Assembly (NCBI RefSeq): GCF_012935325.2
Contig: NZ_JABBYG020000022.1
Span: forward strand, 16,430 to 80,429
Source of the DNA: Paenibacillus sp. PL91
GTDB lineage: Bacteria > Bacillota > Bacilli > Paenibacillales > Paenibacillaceae
Direction: 5' to 3'
Length of the DNA stretch: 64,000 bases
Translations under genes and position numbers: made by a program
Shown: in pieces, positions 34,721 through 43,187 of the stretch
Position numbering within the stretch: position 1 is the stretch's first letter
Layout: each line of letters begins with the position of its first letter
Notes under the pieces: model-generated
What the model was told of the DNA's origin: nothing
Databases searched by the model: none
Seen by the model: only the letters and a program-made list of their open reading frames with translations

Positions 34721-34737
34721 TGTTAAGTATAATGACA
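34721..34737. promoter_or_regulatory. Distal GlnR/TnrA box upstream of urt
   Basis: TGTTAAGTATAATGACA is also a perfect match, 83 bases from the proximal box (about eight helical turns), so looping between the two sites is possible. Confidence 0.6.
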
Positions 34738-34816
34738 TTAAAGAAGGTAACATTTTCATATATGATTAAAAATCCTATTTGATGAAATATATATTCACAT
34801 ATCATTGCCTGTATGC

Positions 34817-34858
34817 AAAAAAAAGCCCACTTCAACGCTTACGCCTTGAAATGGACTT
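34817..34858 (-). terminator. Terminator of the siderophore-binding protein gene
   Basis: Thirteen-pair stem with some G-U pairs (34823-34835 with 34846-34858), followed on the minus strand by a run of eight T. Confidence 0.88.
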
Positions 34859-34879
34859 TATACTCATGCTATTTAGCCA

Positions 34880-35881
34880 TTATTTTTTGTTTTCTTCCGA
34901 CCGTTCGATTAGCATATCAACAATGATATCAATTTGTCCCAAGATGGCAATTGGGTCATAGCGATAGAAAGTATCGTAATCATTGTAGAACAACGTATTG
35001 TTCTTCGAAGCTTTCAGACCGCTCCACACAGCTGAAGACTTCAATTTTGTCAACTCCTCGCCCTTTTTCTCAGGGTCATATGTCGTAAGGAACATATAGT
35101 CAGCTGCGTATTCCGGCAGTACCTCCAAGGATAATTGAATAGTCTGTTCCTCCGTACTCTTCCCGCTGTGCGGCATTTTCATCTTCAAAGCATTATAGAC
35201 TGCCTGGCCTCCGCGGCCAGCATTATCTCCGAAGATCCAAAGCTCGCCTTTATCTGTCAGCTCGTAGAGTCCGAAAGTCGCATTCTCGTCTATGATTCCT
35301 TTAAGCTTCTCACGGCCTTCAGCAGCCTTCTTGTCGAAATCGACAATAAATTGCTCTGCTTTAACCTTCGCTCCAGTAATGTCACCGAACAATCTTAACG
35401 TTTCATAAACGTTCGTCGCTGTGCCGTATGGAATATGAAGCGTTGGCGCTATTTTGGACAGTGCTTCATAGCTCTCGTCATACATGACGACAATGAGGTC
35501 AGGCTGAAGCTCCAGCACCTTCTCTACGTTAATCGGCGCGCCTACATCCTCCGCATCTTTGAGCAGATCTTTAATAAACGGATTGTCGAAAGCGCTAGGC
35601 TCAACACCAATTACGTTAGCACCGACCGACAGCAATTCACCGCCGTAATAATCGGTAACTATTTTTAAAGGCTTCACTGGAATTTCAACGGCTCCCTTTG
35701 CCGTTTCGTAGCTGCGGAATTGTGCTGCAGGCGCATCTGTCGCCGCGGGCGCTTCAGTTACTTTTGGCCCATTAGTTGCAGCGTTTCCGTTTGTATGGTT
35801 CGTCCCCCCGCAGGCGGATACGAGAACAGACAACATAAGAATAAGTACACTCAAGCTCAAATATGATTTCTTCTTCAACAT
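34880..35881 (-). CDS. Iron-siderophore-binding lipoprotein (FeuA/FhuD type)
   Basis: 333 residues. Signal peptide with lipobox VSAC (Cys 24), an Ala/Thr/Pro-rich linker, then a helical-backbone binding fold (Peripla_BP_2): GAVEIPVKPLKIVTDYYGG, LELQPDLIVVMYDESYEALSKIAPT. Binds ferric siderophores for an ABC importer; no permease or ATPase genes are adjacent, so it must use a transporter encoded elsewhere. A Fur box lies just upstream, and an inactivated AraC-type regulator precedes it. Confidence 0.9.
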   Translation of the reverse strand: MLKKKSYLSLSVLILMLSVLVSACGGTNHTNGNAATNGPKVTEAPAATDAPAAQFRSYETAKGAVEIPVKPLKIVTDYYGGELLSVGANVIGVEPSAFDNPFIKDLLKDAEDVGAPINVEKVLELQPDLIVVMYDESYEALSKIAPTLHIPYGTATNVYETLRLFGDITGAKVKAEQFIVDFDKKAAEGREKLKGIIDENATFGLYELTDKGELWIFGDNAGRGGQAVYNALKMKMPHSGKSTEEQTIQLSLEVLPEYAADYMFLTTYDPEKKGEELTKLKSSAVWSGLKASKNNTLFYNDYDTFYRYDPIAILGQIDIIVDMLIERSEENKK

Positions 35882-35924
35882 GGTGAGCCTCCCTATTTAC
35901 GATGGACGATAGATCCCCTTACTT

Positions 35925-35943
35925 GATAATGGGAATCATTATC
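35925..35943. promoter_or_regulatory. Fur box
   Basis: GATAATGGGAATCATTATC matches the 19-base Fur consensus GATAATGATTATCATTATC at all but two or three central positions and is an inverted repeat. It lies 44 bases before the siderophore-binding lipoprotein gene. Confidence 0.82.
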
Positions 35944-36023
35944 GTTAGAAGCATATCAAATGCCGCTGCCTATCGTCCATAGATAAAAGTCACCTTGTCG
36001 TATGGATTATTATCATGTTGAGC

Positions 36024-36463
36024 TTAGTAAGAAAGAAGCAAATGAACAAGCATACTCGTTAGCCTTTGCAAGGATACGCCATCATTCGAGAAGCATTTGC
36101 CGACGGGGATCAAATAAACCCTGCCCTCTCGGACAGCCGGGAGCTGCTGCCAAACATCGCTTGCCAGTAATCGATTCGTTTTCTCCATTCCGCCCTCCTC
36201 GTAAATGCTGACGATCATATGATCGGCTGCATAGTCGGAAAGCTCGCCTGGGCAAACAAGAGGCAGCCAAAGCTGAGCTGGGTGACGGATTCATTAATCG
36301 TCATCGTTCCGCAGCCCTCGCTAAGAATAAATAACGTAGGAGCATCAATCCTGATCTCCGTAGATGCATCAGGAGATTTCAACACGATACTCTTCGCCTC
36401 ACGCAGCAAATATTGATTTGTGTCCACCGGGCAACCAATCCTTACTTTACTTATTTTTAGCAA
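36024..36463 (-). pseudogene. Broken AraC-type regulator fused to a siderophore-binding domain (Btr-like)
   Basis: The first part (36463 to about 36250) reads like an AraC N-terminal sensing domain (RIDAPTLFILSEGCGTMTIN), with no RBS at its TTG start. At about 36250 the frame changes and the sequence becomes LSDYAADHMIVSIYEEGG, closely like LPEYAADYMFLTTYDPEKKG in the neighbouring binding protein, and runs to a stop at 36024. The helix-turn-helix region and most of the binding domain are missing. In Bacillus, Btr has this AraC-plus-binding-protein architecture and activates the adjacent siderophore transporter. Confidence 0.7.
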
Positions 36464-36499
36464 AAGACCCCTTAACCAACAGCTGGTTAAAGGGTCTGA
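36461..36499 (-). terminator. Terminator of prsA
   Basis: Stem AGACCC...TTAACCA with TGGTTAAAGGGTCT, followed by TTTTGC on the minus strand. Confidence 0.8.
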
Positions 36500-36516
36500 A
36501 TCGCAAGTCCTTACAA

Positions 36517-37581
36517 TTATTTCGTTGCTGGTGCATCTGTTGCCGGTGCATCCGTAGCTGGTGTTTCGTCACCAGCAGGAGCTTCGCCCGCAGGCGCATC
36601 GCTTGCCGGAGTCTCTTCTTCCGTCTTAGGAAGCTTGATTACGACCTCTTGCTTAGGAAGCTCGTCCGTCATGAACTTGTTCATAAGCTCATAAGAAATG
36701 GTGCTCTTCACTTTCTCCTTGACTGCATCAGTGATTTTATCGAAGGCTGCTGAATCGCGCTTCTCTACTTTAATGACATGATAGCCGTACTCTGTTTCTA
36801 CTGGATCGCCAATAACGCCGATCTCCTGCTTGTATGCAGCTTGCTTGAAGGCTTCAACCCAATCGCCGTTCATCTTGTCTGCATAGAGTCCGCCTGTTTC
36901 CTTGGAGCCAGTGTCATCCGAATATTCCTTGGCAAGGGCTGCCCAGTCTCCGCCAGCTTCCAGCTTAGCTTTTACTTCTTTGGCACGCGCCAAAGCTTCC
37001 TCAGCTGTACGAAGCTCTTTCCCCTCTTGGGATGACGGGTCCTTAGTCGCCACCAAAATATGACGCACCGTAACTAGCGCATAGTTAATGGTGTTCTTCT
37101 CATACTCGGTTTTCATATCTTCGTCTGTGACTTGGGAGTTCATATGTGCGACAACCTTCGATGTCAGCAGCAAATAGTTCTCCATATCTTTGTCTTTCAA
37201 TTTCTTCGCGTCAACGGCCGTTTTCAATTCTGCATTTTGACCCAATGCATCTTTATACTGCTTCATTTGCTCTTTTACATCAGCTTCAGCTTTCTTAATC
37301 GCTTCCTCAGAAGCGCGGCTGCCTAAAATTTTGTAAGAAATATACTGCTGGAGCAACTGCTCCTTAAATTGCGGTATTTCGATAATTTGCGCATAAGTCG
37401 GCTGCATAACCGTAAATACATCCAAATACTTATTGAATTCCGTATCTGTCACATTGCCGCCCTTATAAGTGGCAACTTCCGTTTTCTTCGCGCCGCATGC
37501 CGCCATAGTCATGACCAGCACAACTGCCACGATAAGCAGCGCGCCTTTGCGCCATGCCGATTTGCGTGAACTGTGTAACAT
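36517..37581 (-). CDS. prsA: PrsA-type foldase lipoprotein (parvulin peptidyl-prolyl isomerase)
   Basis: 354 residues. Signal peptide with lipobox MAAC (MTMAACGAKK), SurA-like N-terminal helical domain, then a parvulin domain (VRHILVATKD to EYGYHVIKVEK) and an acidic low-complexity end made of repeated DAPAT/EAPAG units. Helps fold exported proteins outside the membrane. AAAGGGGA precedes the ATG at 37581. Sits directly downstream of mfd. Confidence 0.9.
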   Translation of the reverse strand: MLHSSRKSAWRKGALLIVAVVLVMTMAACGAKKTEVATYKGGNVTDTEFNKYLDVFTVMQPTYAQIIEIPQFKEQLLQQYISYKILGSRASEEAIKKAEADVKEQMKQYKDALGQNAELKTAVDAKKLKDKDMENYLLLTSKVVAHMNSQVTDEDMKTEYEKNTINYALVTVRHILVATKDPSSQEGKELRTAEEALARAKEVKAKLEAGGDWAALAKEYSDDTGSKETGGLYADKMNGDWVEAFKQAAYKQEIGVIGDPVETEYGYHVIKVEKRDSAAFDKITDAVKEKVKSTISYELMNKFMTDELPKQEVVIKLPKTEEETPASDAPAGEAPAGDETPATDAPATDAPATK

Positions 37582-37652
37582 GTTGAATCCCCTTTCATCT
37601 TTTGAACTTGTTAGTATTGTATCAGAAAAGGGACGCATAAAGCGAATCTTGT

Positions 37653-40600
37653 CTATGGCGACACGTTTTGCAATTCGTCCTTGAATAGAAGAACATCCTT
37701 ATAGGCCTGCAAAAATTGCTCGATCATATGAATCTTCTGCTCCATATTCAATCCCTTGCCTCGCAGCAAAATCGTTGGATTCGGCTCCTGATCGCTGCCC
37801 TGCTTAAAGCGGTTCTCATGCTTCAAGCACAGCTGATCCACCTTTTTCCGGTCAATCCGGCGTTTCTCTGAGGCTGCAAAACGAAGCAATAGGTCATCAC
37901 CCTTGCCGCTAAGCTGTTCAATGCCGTACATCGAGCCATACACCTTCAGCCTAGCTACAGCAAGCAAGTTGCTGACCGCCTGCGGCAAATCGCCAAAACG
38001 ATCCACTAGCTCATCGATCACATCATCCGCCTCATCAAAATTGCGAATGGCAGCAACCTTCTTATAAATCTCGATTTTTTGGATGCTGTCATAAATATAA
38101 TCCGAAGGCAAATAAGCATCGATACTGACATCAATAAGCGTACTGACAGGCTTCTCTTCCTTAATTTCCTCGCCGCTCATCTCTGCTTTGCGCTTCGCGA
38201 TCTCATCAGCCAGCATTTGCGAATACATATCGAAGCCAACCGAGGCAATAAAGCCATGCTGCTCCGCGCCTAGCAAATTGCCCGCTCCACGGATCGATAG
38301 ATCTCGCATCGCGATTTTGAAGCCTGAGCCAAGCTCGGTAAACTCTTTGATGGATTGCAGACGCTTCTCCGCTACCTCGGTCAGCACCTTATCCCGTTGG
38401 TACGTAAAATATGCATAGGCGATGCGATTCGAACGCCCTACGCGGCCGCGCAGCTGATACAGCTGGGAGAGCCCCATTTTATCCGCATCATGCACGATAA
38501 GCGTGTTAACGTTCGGAATATCGACGCCTGTCTCAATGATGCTCGTGCTGACAAGAACGTCTGACTCGCCGTCAAGAAAGTCGAGAATCGTTTTTTCCAG
38601 CTCCTGCTCTGACATTTGGCCATGGCCGACCGCAACTCTAGCACCTGGTACGAGCGCATTGATTTGCTCCGCCATTTGGTAGATCCCTTGAACCCGATTA
38701 TATAAATAATAGACTTGACCGCCGCGCGCAAGCTCCCGCTCGATTGCCTCGCGAACAAGGGACGGGCTGTACTCGACCACATAGGTTTGCACGGGGAAGC
38801 GGTTCTCTGGCGGTGTCTCGATAACGGACAAATCGCGCACGCCAAGCATGGACATGTGCAGCGTTCTCGGAATCGGTGTTGCTGTCAGCGTAAGCACGTC
38901 AACATTGGTTTTCAGCTTCTTCAGCTTTTCCTTATGGGACACGCCAAAGCGCTGCTCTTCATCGACAATAAGAAGCCCTAGCGATTTGAAAATAATATCC
39001 TGCGAAAGCAAGCGGTGCGTGCCAATTACAACATCGACCGTCCCCGCCTTTAGCCCCTTCATCGTCTCATTCTGCTCCTTGCGGGAGCGGAAGCGGCTAA
39101 GCACCTGAACGTTAATCGGGTAACCGGAAAAGCGCTCGCGGAACGTCTCGTAATGCTGCTGCGCTAGAATCGTTGTAGGCACAAGCACGGCTACTTGCTT
39201 GCTGTCCATCGCCGATTTGAAAGCGGCACGAATGGCGACCTCGGTTTTGCCATAACCAACGTCTCCGCATAGAAGCCGGTCCATCGGCTGGGATTTCTCC
39301 ATATCCTTCTTAATCTCTTCAATAGCTCTAAGCTGGTCACGCGTCTCGTCATATGGGAACATCGCCTCGAATTCGTTCTGATACGAGGTGTCTTGTCCGA
39401 AAGCATAGCCGGGCGCGGTTTGCCGCTCTGCATACAGCTTGATCAAGTCATCAGCGATATCCTGTACGGACGCTTTCACCTTGCTCTTCGCCCTTGTCCA
39501 TTCGCTTCCGCCAAGCTTATTGACCTTCGGTTCCTTCTCTTCGTTGCCGACATACTTCTGAATCATGTCGACTTGTTCAATTGGAACAGATAGCTTATCT
39601 CCGCCAGCGTATAGAATATGCAAATAATCTTTATGAATGCCTGCGATCTCAAGCGTGCCGATACCTACGTATTTACCGATACCATGGTTATGGTGGACGA
39701 CGTAATCGCCGACCTTCAGCTCCGTATAGCTCTTGATGCGCTCTGCATTATCGACCTTCTTATCTATCCTTCTTGCTTTGCGCTGCTTCTGCGTGAACAT
39801 CTCGCCTTCCGTAATAATAACGAGATGAGAGGAAGGCAGCTCAAAGCCGGACTGCAAATTGCCCTCAAGCAGGGTAGGCATCTCAATGCTATAGTCGTCG
39901 AGCACGCGGCGCATTCTCTCCATGCGCTCCGCATTGCCGGCCAGCATCATAACGGTAGCGCCTGTCTTTCGCCAGCGTTCCATTTCGGCCTTGAGCACAT
40001 TCATTTGTCCATGGAAATTTTGCATCGAGCGGCTGGTCATGTTCAAAATATTTTGCGGCTGCGAATGCGGAATTTGTCTCAAGAACAAAGATAGAAACAG
40101 CGTCGGAAACGGACGATGGTGCAAAATCTCCTCCGTATCGCGCGCAAGCGAAAGACCAGGAAGCGATTTGCCGTTTTGCAGCAAATGCATCGACCATTCC
40201 GCCTCATCCCGCTCCAGCTGCTTAGCCGTCTCTATCAATCGCGTTGGCTCGTCTAGTATGAGAAGTGTATCGCTTGGCATATAGTCAAGAATCGTCTGAC
40301 GCTCAGGATATAGAAGTGAAATATATTTATACATTTCCGGAAAATAAACATGCTCGCGCAGCCGTTCAAGCTCCCCGCCTAGTTCCGTACGGAGACGATC
40401 CTTAGCTGTGCGGTCGGTCATTTTGTCGAGCTGCTTATCGAGCAGCTTCTGCGCATGGTTAGCCGCGATTTCCATACGGCTTCTATCTGCCATCAGCTCC
40501 TGGCATGGCGGAACCACATAGGACTCTAAGCGATCGGAAGAGCGCTGATCCGCAGGATCGAAGGCGCGTATGGAATCAATGTCATCACCAAACCATTCAA

Positions 40601-41180
40601 TCCGATACGCATGAGACGCAGTTAACGGATAAAAGTCGACAATACCGCCGCGAACGCTCATTTCGCCGCGCAGCTCAACCCGGTCGGCTCTCGTGTAGCC
40701 TAGCGCTGTCATTTGTCGCAGAAAAGCGTCAATCGGCAGCGAATCGCCAACGCCGACCGCGATTTGCGCCTCTGCCATTACACTGCTTATAGGCAAATAA
40801 CGCCGAACCCCTGAGAAAGGCACGACAACAATCCCGCGATAGCCCTTGGACAGCTTGATCAGCACATCCATTCGCTGCGCAAGCGTCTCAGGACTCGAGA
40901 TCGCCGCCTCTGCAGCAACCAGCTCATTCGCGGGATATAACAATACATTTTCTGGTGAAAGACATTCCTGCAAATCCTCTGCAATCTTCTGCGCAGCGAA
41001 CATATTATGCGTCACGACAAGCATTGGACGCGCTATATCCTCCTGCAGCGCTGCAATAAGTACTTGCCTGGAAGAGCCTGCGAGTCCAGATATCATCTGT
41101 TCACGCATGCCTTTACGAATACCGGATATAACGGACTGAACGTCCGTATCCGCGGCAAAAGCGTTAATTAAAGCTTTCAA
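37653..41180 (-). CDS. mfd: Transcription-repair coupling factor Mfd
   Basis: About 1,175 residues (B. subtilis 1,177). UvrB-homology N-terminal module, RNA-polymerase-interacting domain (KVGDYVVHHNHGIGKYVGI), RecG-like helicase with Walker A CGDVGYGKTE and DEEQ box (VDEEQRFG), and C-terminal regulatory domain. Removes RNA polymerase stalled at lesions and recruits UvrA. The frame is open to 41261; the TTG at 41180 (MKALINAF) has GGGGTG upstream and gives the expected N-terminus, but the first ATG cannot be excluded. Confidence 0.95.
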   Translation of the reverse strand: MKALINAFAADTDVQSVISGIRKGMREQMISGLAGSSRQVLIAALQEDIARPMLVVTHNMFAAQKIAEDLQECLSPENVLLYPANELVAAEAAISSPETLAQRMDVLIKLSKGYRGIVVVPFSGVRRYLPISSVMAEAQIAVGVGDSLPIDAFLRQMTALGYTRADRVELRGEMSVRGGIVDFYPLTASHAYRIEWFGDDIDSIRAFDPADQRSSDRLESYVVPPCQELMADRSRMEIAANHAQKLLDKQLDKMTDRTAKDRLRTELGGELERLREHVYFPEMYKYISLLYPERQTILDYMPSDTLLILDEPTRLIETAKQLERDEAEWSMHLLQNGKSLPGLSLARDTEEILHHRPFPTLFLSLFLRQIPHSQPQNILNMTSRSMQNFHGQMNVLKAEMERWRKTGATVMMLAGNAERMERMRRVLDDYSIEMPTLLEGNLQSGFELPSSHLVIITEGEMFTQKQRKARRIDKKVDNAERIKSYTELKVGDYVVHHNHGIGKYVGIGTLEIAGIHKDYLHILYAGGDKLSVPIEQVDMIQKYVGNEEKEPKVNKLGGSEWTRAKSKVKASVQDIADDLIKLYAERQTAPGYAFGQDTSYQNEFEAMFPYDETRDQLRAIEEIKKDMEKSQPMDRLLCGDVGYGKTEVAIRAAFKSAMDSKQVAVLVPTTILAQQHYETFRERFSGYPINVQVLSRFRSRKEQNETMKGLKAGTVDVVIGTHRLLSQDIIFKSLGLLIVDEEQRFGVSHKEKLKKLKTNVDVLTLTATPIPRTLHMSMLGVRDLSVIETPPENRFPVQTYVVEYSPSLVREAIERELARGGQVYYLYNRVQGIYQMAEQINALVPGARVAVGHGQMSEQELEKTILDFLDGESDVLVSTSIIETGVDIPNVNTLIVHDADKMGLSQLYQLRGRVGRSNRIAYAYFTYQRDKVLTEVAEKRLQSIKEFTELGSGFKIAMRDLSIRGAGNLLGAEQHGFIASVGFDMYSQMLADEIAKRKAEMSGEEIKEEKPVSTLIDVSIDAYLPSDYIYDSIQKIEIYKKVAAIRNFDEADDVIDELVDRFGDLPQAVSNLLAVARLKVYGSMYGIEQLSGKGDDLLLRFAASEKRRIDRKKVDQLCLKHENRFKQGSDQEPNPTILLRGKGLNMEQKIHMIEQFLQAYKDVLLFKDELQNVSP

Positions 41181-41290
41181 CGTTTGCGACACCCCGTTTC
41201 TATACACAATCGAAAGAGTGATACGATCGCTCCCTGTACATTGAAAATAAGCCTCAGCCATCCGCTAAGGCTCATACTATTCACTTTCCG

Positions 41291-41521
41291 TCATTGAAGA
41301 GGATTAGCTACCAAATGAAGCTCCGGGTTCGCGTCGATCGCCTCGCGGCAATAATCACAAACCACTTTTACCGTTACATCTCCATTTGGGTCATACGCTA
41401 TTATATCGCTGCGCTCTTCGGGGGTCAAGAAATGGAAACCAAGCTGGTGCTCGGTTATATTTGACCCGCTGAGGGATCCAATTGACGTTCTGCAATGCCG
41501 ACAAATATAGTTTACAGCCAT
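41291..41521 (-). CDS. fin: Anti-sigma-F factor Fin
   Basis: 76 residues with two CxxC pairs (YICRHCRTS and VVCDYCREA) that bind zinc. In B. subtilis Fin (YabK) is made under sigma-F and inhibits sigma-F to allow the switch to sigma-G. RBS AGGAGG; an 8-pair hairpin (41533-41556) ends at the RBS. Confidence 0.93.
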   Translation of the reverse strand: MAVNYICRHCRTSIGSLSGSNITEHQLGFHFLTPEERSDIIAYDPNGDVTVKVVCDYCREAIDANPELHLVANPLQ

Positions 41522-41532
41522 ATGTATGCCTC

Positions 41533-41556
41533 CTGAAGGGTCGTTATACCCTTCAG
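41533..41556 (-). promoter_or_regulatory. Hairpin abutting the fin ribosome binding site
   Basis: Perfect CTGAAGGG - 8 bases - CCCTTCAG on the minus strand; the last two bases of the stem belong to AGGAGG of fin. No T-run, so it is not a terminator. Confidence 0.55.
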
Positions 41557-41584
41557 TATGCCCGTAATCACGTATTCTAACAGA

Positions 41585-42145
41585 TTATCGGTTAAACTTT
41601 GCCATCGTCTCTTCGAATGGTGCCTTCAGCCTGAATTCAATCGCATCACACGCATCCATAATCATCGCATCCAGCTTCTCCTTCTCGCTCTTAGGAAAAG
41701 CCGACAGTACATAATCTGCAATGTTCATACCAGGCTGCGGACGGGAGATGCCCATCCGAACGCGGTCGAACGTCTGTGTGCCCAGATGCTGAATAAGCGA
41801 CTTGATGCCATTATGTCCGCCCGCACTACCTTGGTAACGAAGCCGCAGCTTGCCGATTTCCGTATCCAAATCATCATAAACAATCAGGCCATTTTGAACA
41901 TCAGCTTTAAAATAATCGAGAAAAGATCGAACGGACTCGCCTGACAAATTCATATATGTCATCGGCTTAATAAGGACAACCTTCGTGCCCTGCACGTTGC
42001 CCTCGCCGATTAAAGCCTTGCATTTGCTTTGTGTAACACTGATGCCCCAGCGCTTTGCCAGCTCATCAATAACCATAAATCCAACATTGTGCCGGGTTCC
42101 CTGATAAGCGGTTCCGGGGTTCCCGAGTCCTGCAATCCACCTCAT
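41585..42145 (-). CDS. pth: Peptidyl-tRNA hydrolase
   Basis: 186 residues (spoVC in B. subtilis). Recycles peptidyl-tRNA. Seen: GLGNPGTAYQGTRHNVGFMVID with the catalytic His in TRHNVG, and KPMTYMNLSGESV. The ATG at 42145 has AAAGGAG upstream; a GTG four codons earlier is less well placed. Confidence 0.95.
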   Translation of the reverse strand: MRWIAGLGNPGTAYQGTRHNVGFMVIDELAKRWGISVTQSKCKALIGEGNVQGTKVVLIKPMTYMNLSGESVRSFLDYFKADVQNGLIVYDDLDTEIGKLRLRYQGSAGGHNGIKSLIQHLGTQTFDRVRMGISRPQPGMNIADYVLSAFPKSEKEKLDAMIMDACDAIEFRLKAPFEETMAKFNR

Positions 42146-42192
42146 TGCTAGCTCCACTCCTTTACCGACAAATGTATCATAATCTATTGCTA

Positions 42193-42203
42193 GCGTAAAC
42201 GGC
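42193..42203 (-). repeat. GCCGTTTACGC core upstream of pth
   Basis: The shared core of the second leader-repeat family without the upstream pairing arm, 48 bases before pth. Probably a decayed member. Confidence 0.3.
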
Positions 42204-42261
42204 TTAAACTTAGTAAAGAAGGAGAATATGAAGCAGCACAGCTTGTGCCAACCACAAAACA

Positions 42262-42290
42262 GCGCCGTCCTTTAAAGGACGGCGCCATTC
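42262..42290 (-). terminator. Terminator of rplY
   Basis: The 24-base palindrome GCGCCGTCCTTT/AAAGGACGGCGC is followed on the minus strand by TGTTTTG. Confidence 0.8.
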
Positions 42291-42320
42291 ACTTGCAAGC
42301 TGCTTTGTGCGAGGATGGAA

Positions 42321-42971
42321 TTACAGACTCTTAATGCCTTCAAGCTGAGCTTCCTTGGAACGTGATTCCGCCTCCGCAAGCTCCACAGCCGCATCCTCTG
42401 CTTCTTCCTCCGTAAGCTCCTTCTGAGGCGCAAGAATCGTTACCACAACCTGCTCCGGCTCTGCGAACGTCTCGACGCCTTTAGGCAGCTTCAAATCGCT
42501 TACCAGTACGCTCTCGCCTATTGCGAGCGAGGAAATGTCTACTGTGACGGAGTCAGGAATACTGCCCGGCAAGCACTGTACCTCAAGCTCATGCAAAATC
42601 ACTTGAAGGATGCCTCCCTCTCTTACCCCGTTAGAATCGCCCTCCGGTTGAATGCGAACGTTAGCCCGTACGTTTTCGTTCATATTGATTTGATGGAAAT
42701 CAACATGAAGCACTTGACGGCTCAAGGAATCACGCTGAATTTCTGATATCATCACTGACGTTTTGCCATGTGATGGAATATTTATTTCAAGCACCGCATT
42801 CGGATGGGACCGAAGCAGCGCCTGCAGCTCCTTGCCATCTACCACTACCTGAGCGGCATTATCTAATTGTTTTCCGTAAATAACGCCCGGAATTTTCCCT
42901 TGGAGCCGCAATTGGCGCAACTCACCTTTCGTCGTGCCAGTTCGTTGATCCGCGTTCATAGCTATCGCCAT
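42321..42971 (-). CDS. rplY: Ribosomal protein L25 / general stress protein Ctc
   Basis: 216 residues: N-terminal 5S-rRNA-binding L25 domain (RTGTTKGELRQLRLQGKIPGVIYG) and the C-terminal TL5/CTC domain ending in an acidic helix (EEEAEDAAVELAEAES). RBS TAGGAGG. Its leader holds two copies of the SD-proximal hairpin repeat. In B. subtilis prs lies between this gene and glmU; here it does not. Confidence 0.94.
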   Translation of the reverse strand: MAIAMNADQRTGTTKGELRQLRLQGKIPGVIYGKQLDNAAQVVVDGKELQALLRSHPNAVLEINIPSHGKTSVMISEIQRDSLSRQVLHVDFHQINMNENVRANVRIQPEGDSNGVREGGILQVILHELEVQCLPGSIPDSVTVDISSLAIGESVLVSDLKLPKGVETFAEPEQVVVTILAPQKELTEEEAEDAAVELAEAESRSKEAQLEGIKSL

Positions 42972-42989
42972 ATTGATTACCTCCTAAAA

Positions 42990-43061
42990 AGTTTTGTGAA
43001 GCAAAACTTGCTCCGTAAGCATACGCTTAGTTTTGTGAAGCAAAACTCACTTCGTAAGCAT
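42990..43061 (-). repeat. Duplicated SD-proximal hairpin repeat in the rplY leader
   Basis: Two 39-base units on the minus strand, each TGCTTACGNAG followed by the hairpin AGTTTTG-cttca-CAAAACT, linked by TAAGC-GTAT-GCTTA. The second copy runs into TTTTTAGGAGG, the rplY RBS. Confidence 0.78.
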
Positions 43062-43114
43062 TTCCTATAACTTACCCACTGCAGCCAATAATTAAACAGC
43101 AAATAGGAGAAGAC

Positions 43115-43161
43115 AAAAAAAGATGCAGCAACGAATTCTTCCTCTGAATTCGTCCTGCATC
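43115..43161 (-). terminator. Terminator of glmU
   Basis: Long stem GATGCAG...ACGAATTC / GAATTCGT...CTGCATC with one small internal mismatch, then TTTTTTT on the minus strand. Confidence 0.92.
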
Positions 43162-43187
43162 CTATAATAGCTAGATTTGATTAGCAT

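Noticed and set aside
36002..36211. Plus-strand 69-codon frame opposite the regulator pseudogene
   Set aside because: No RBS; the minus strand carries clear homology to a siderophore-binding domain.
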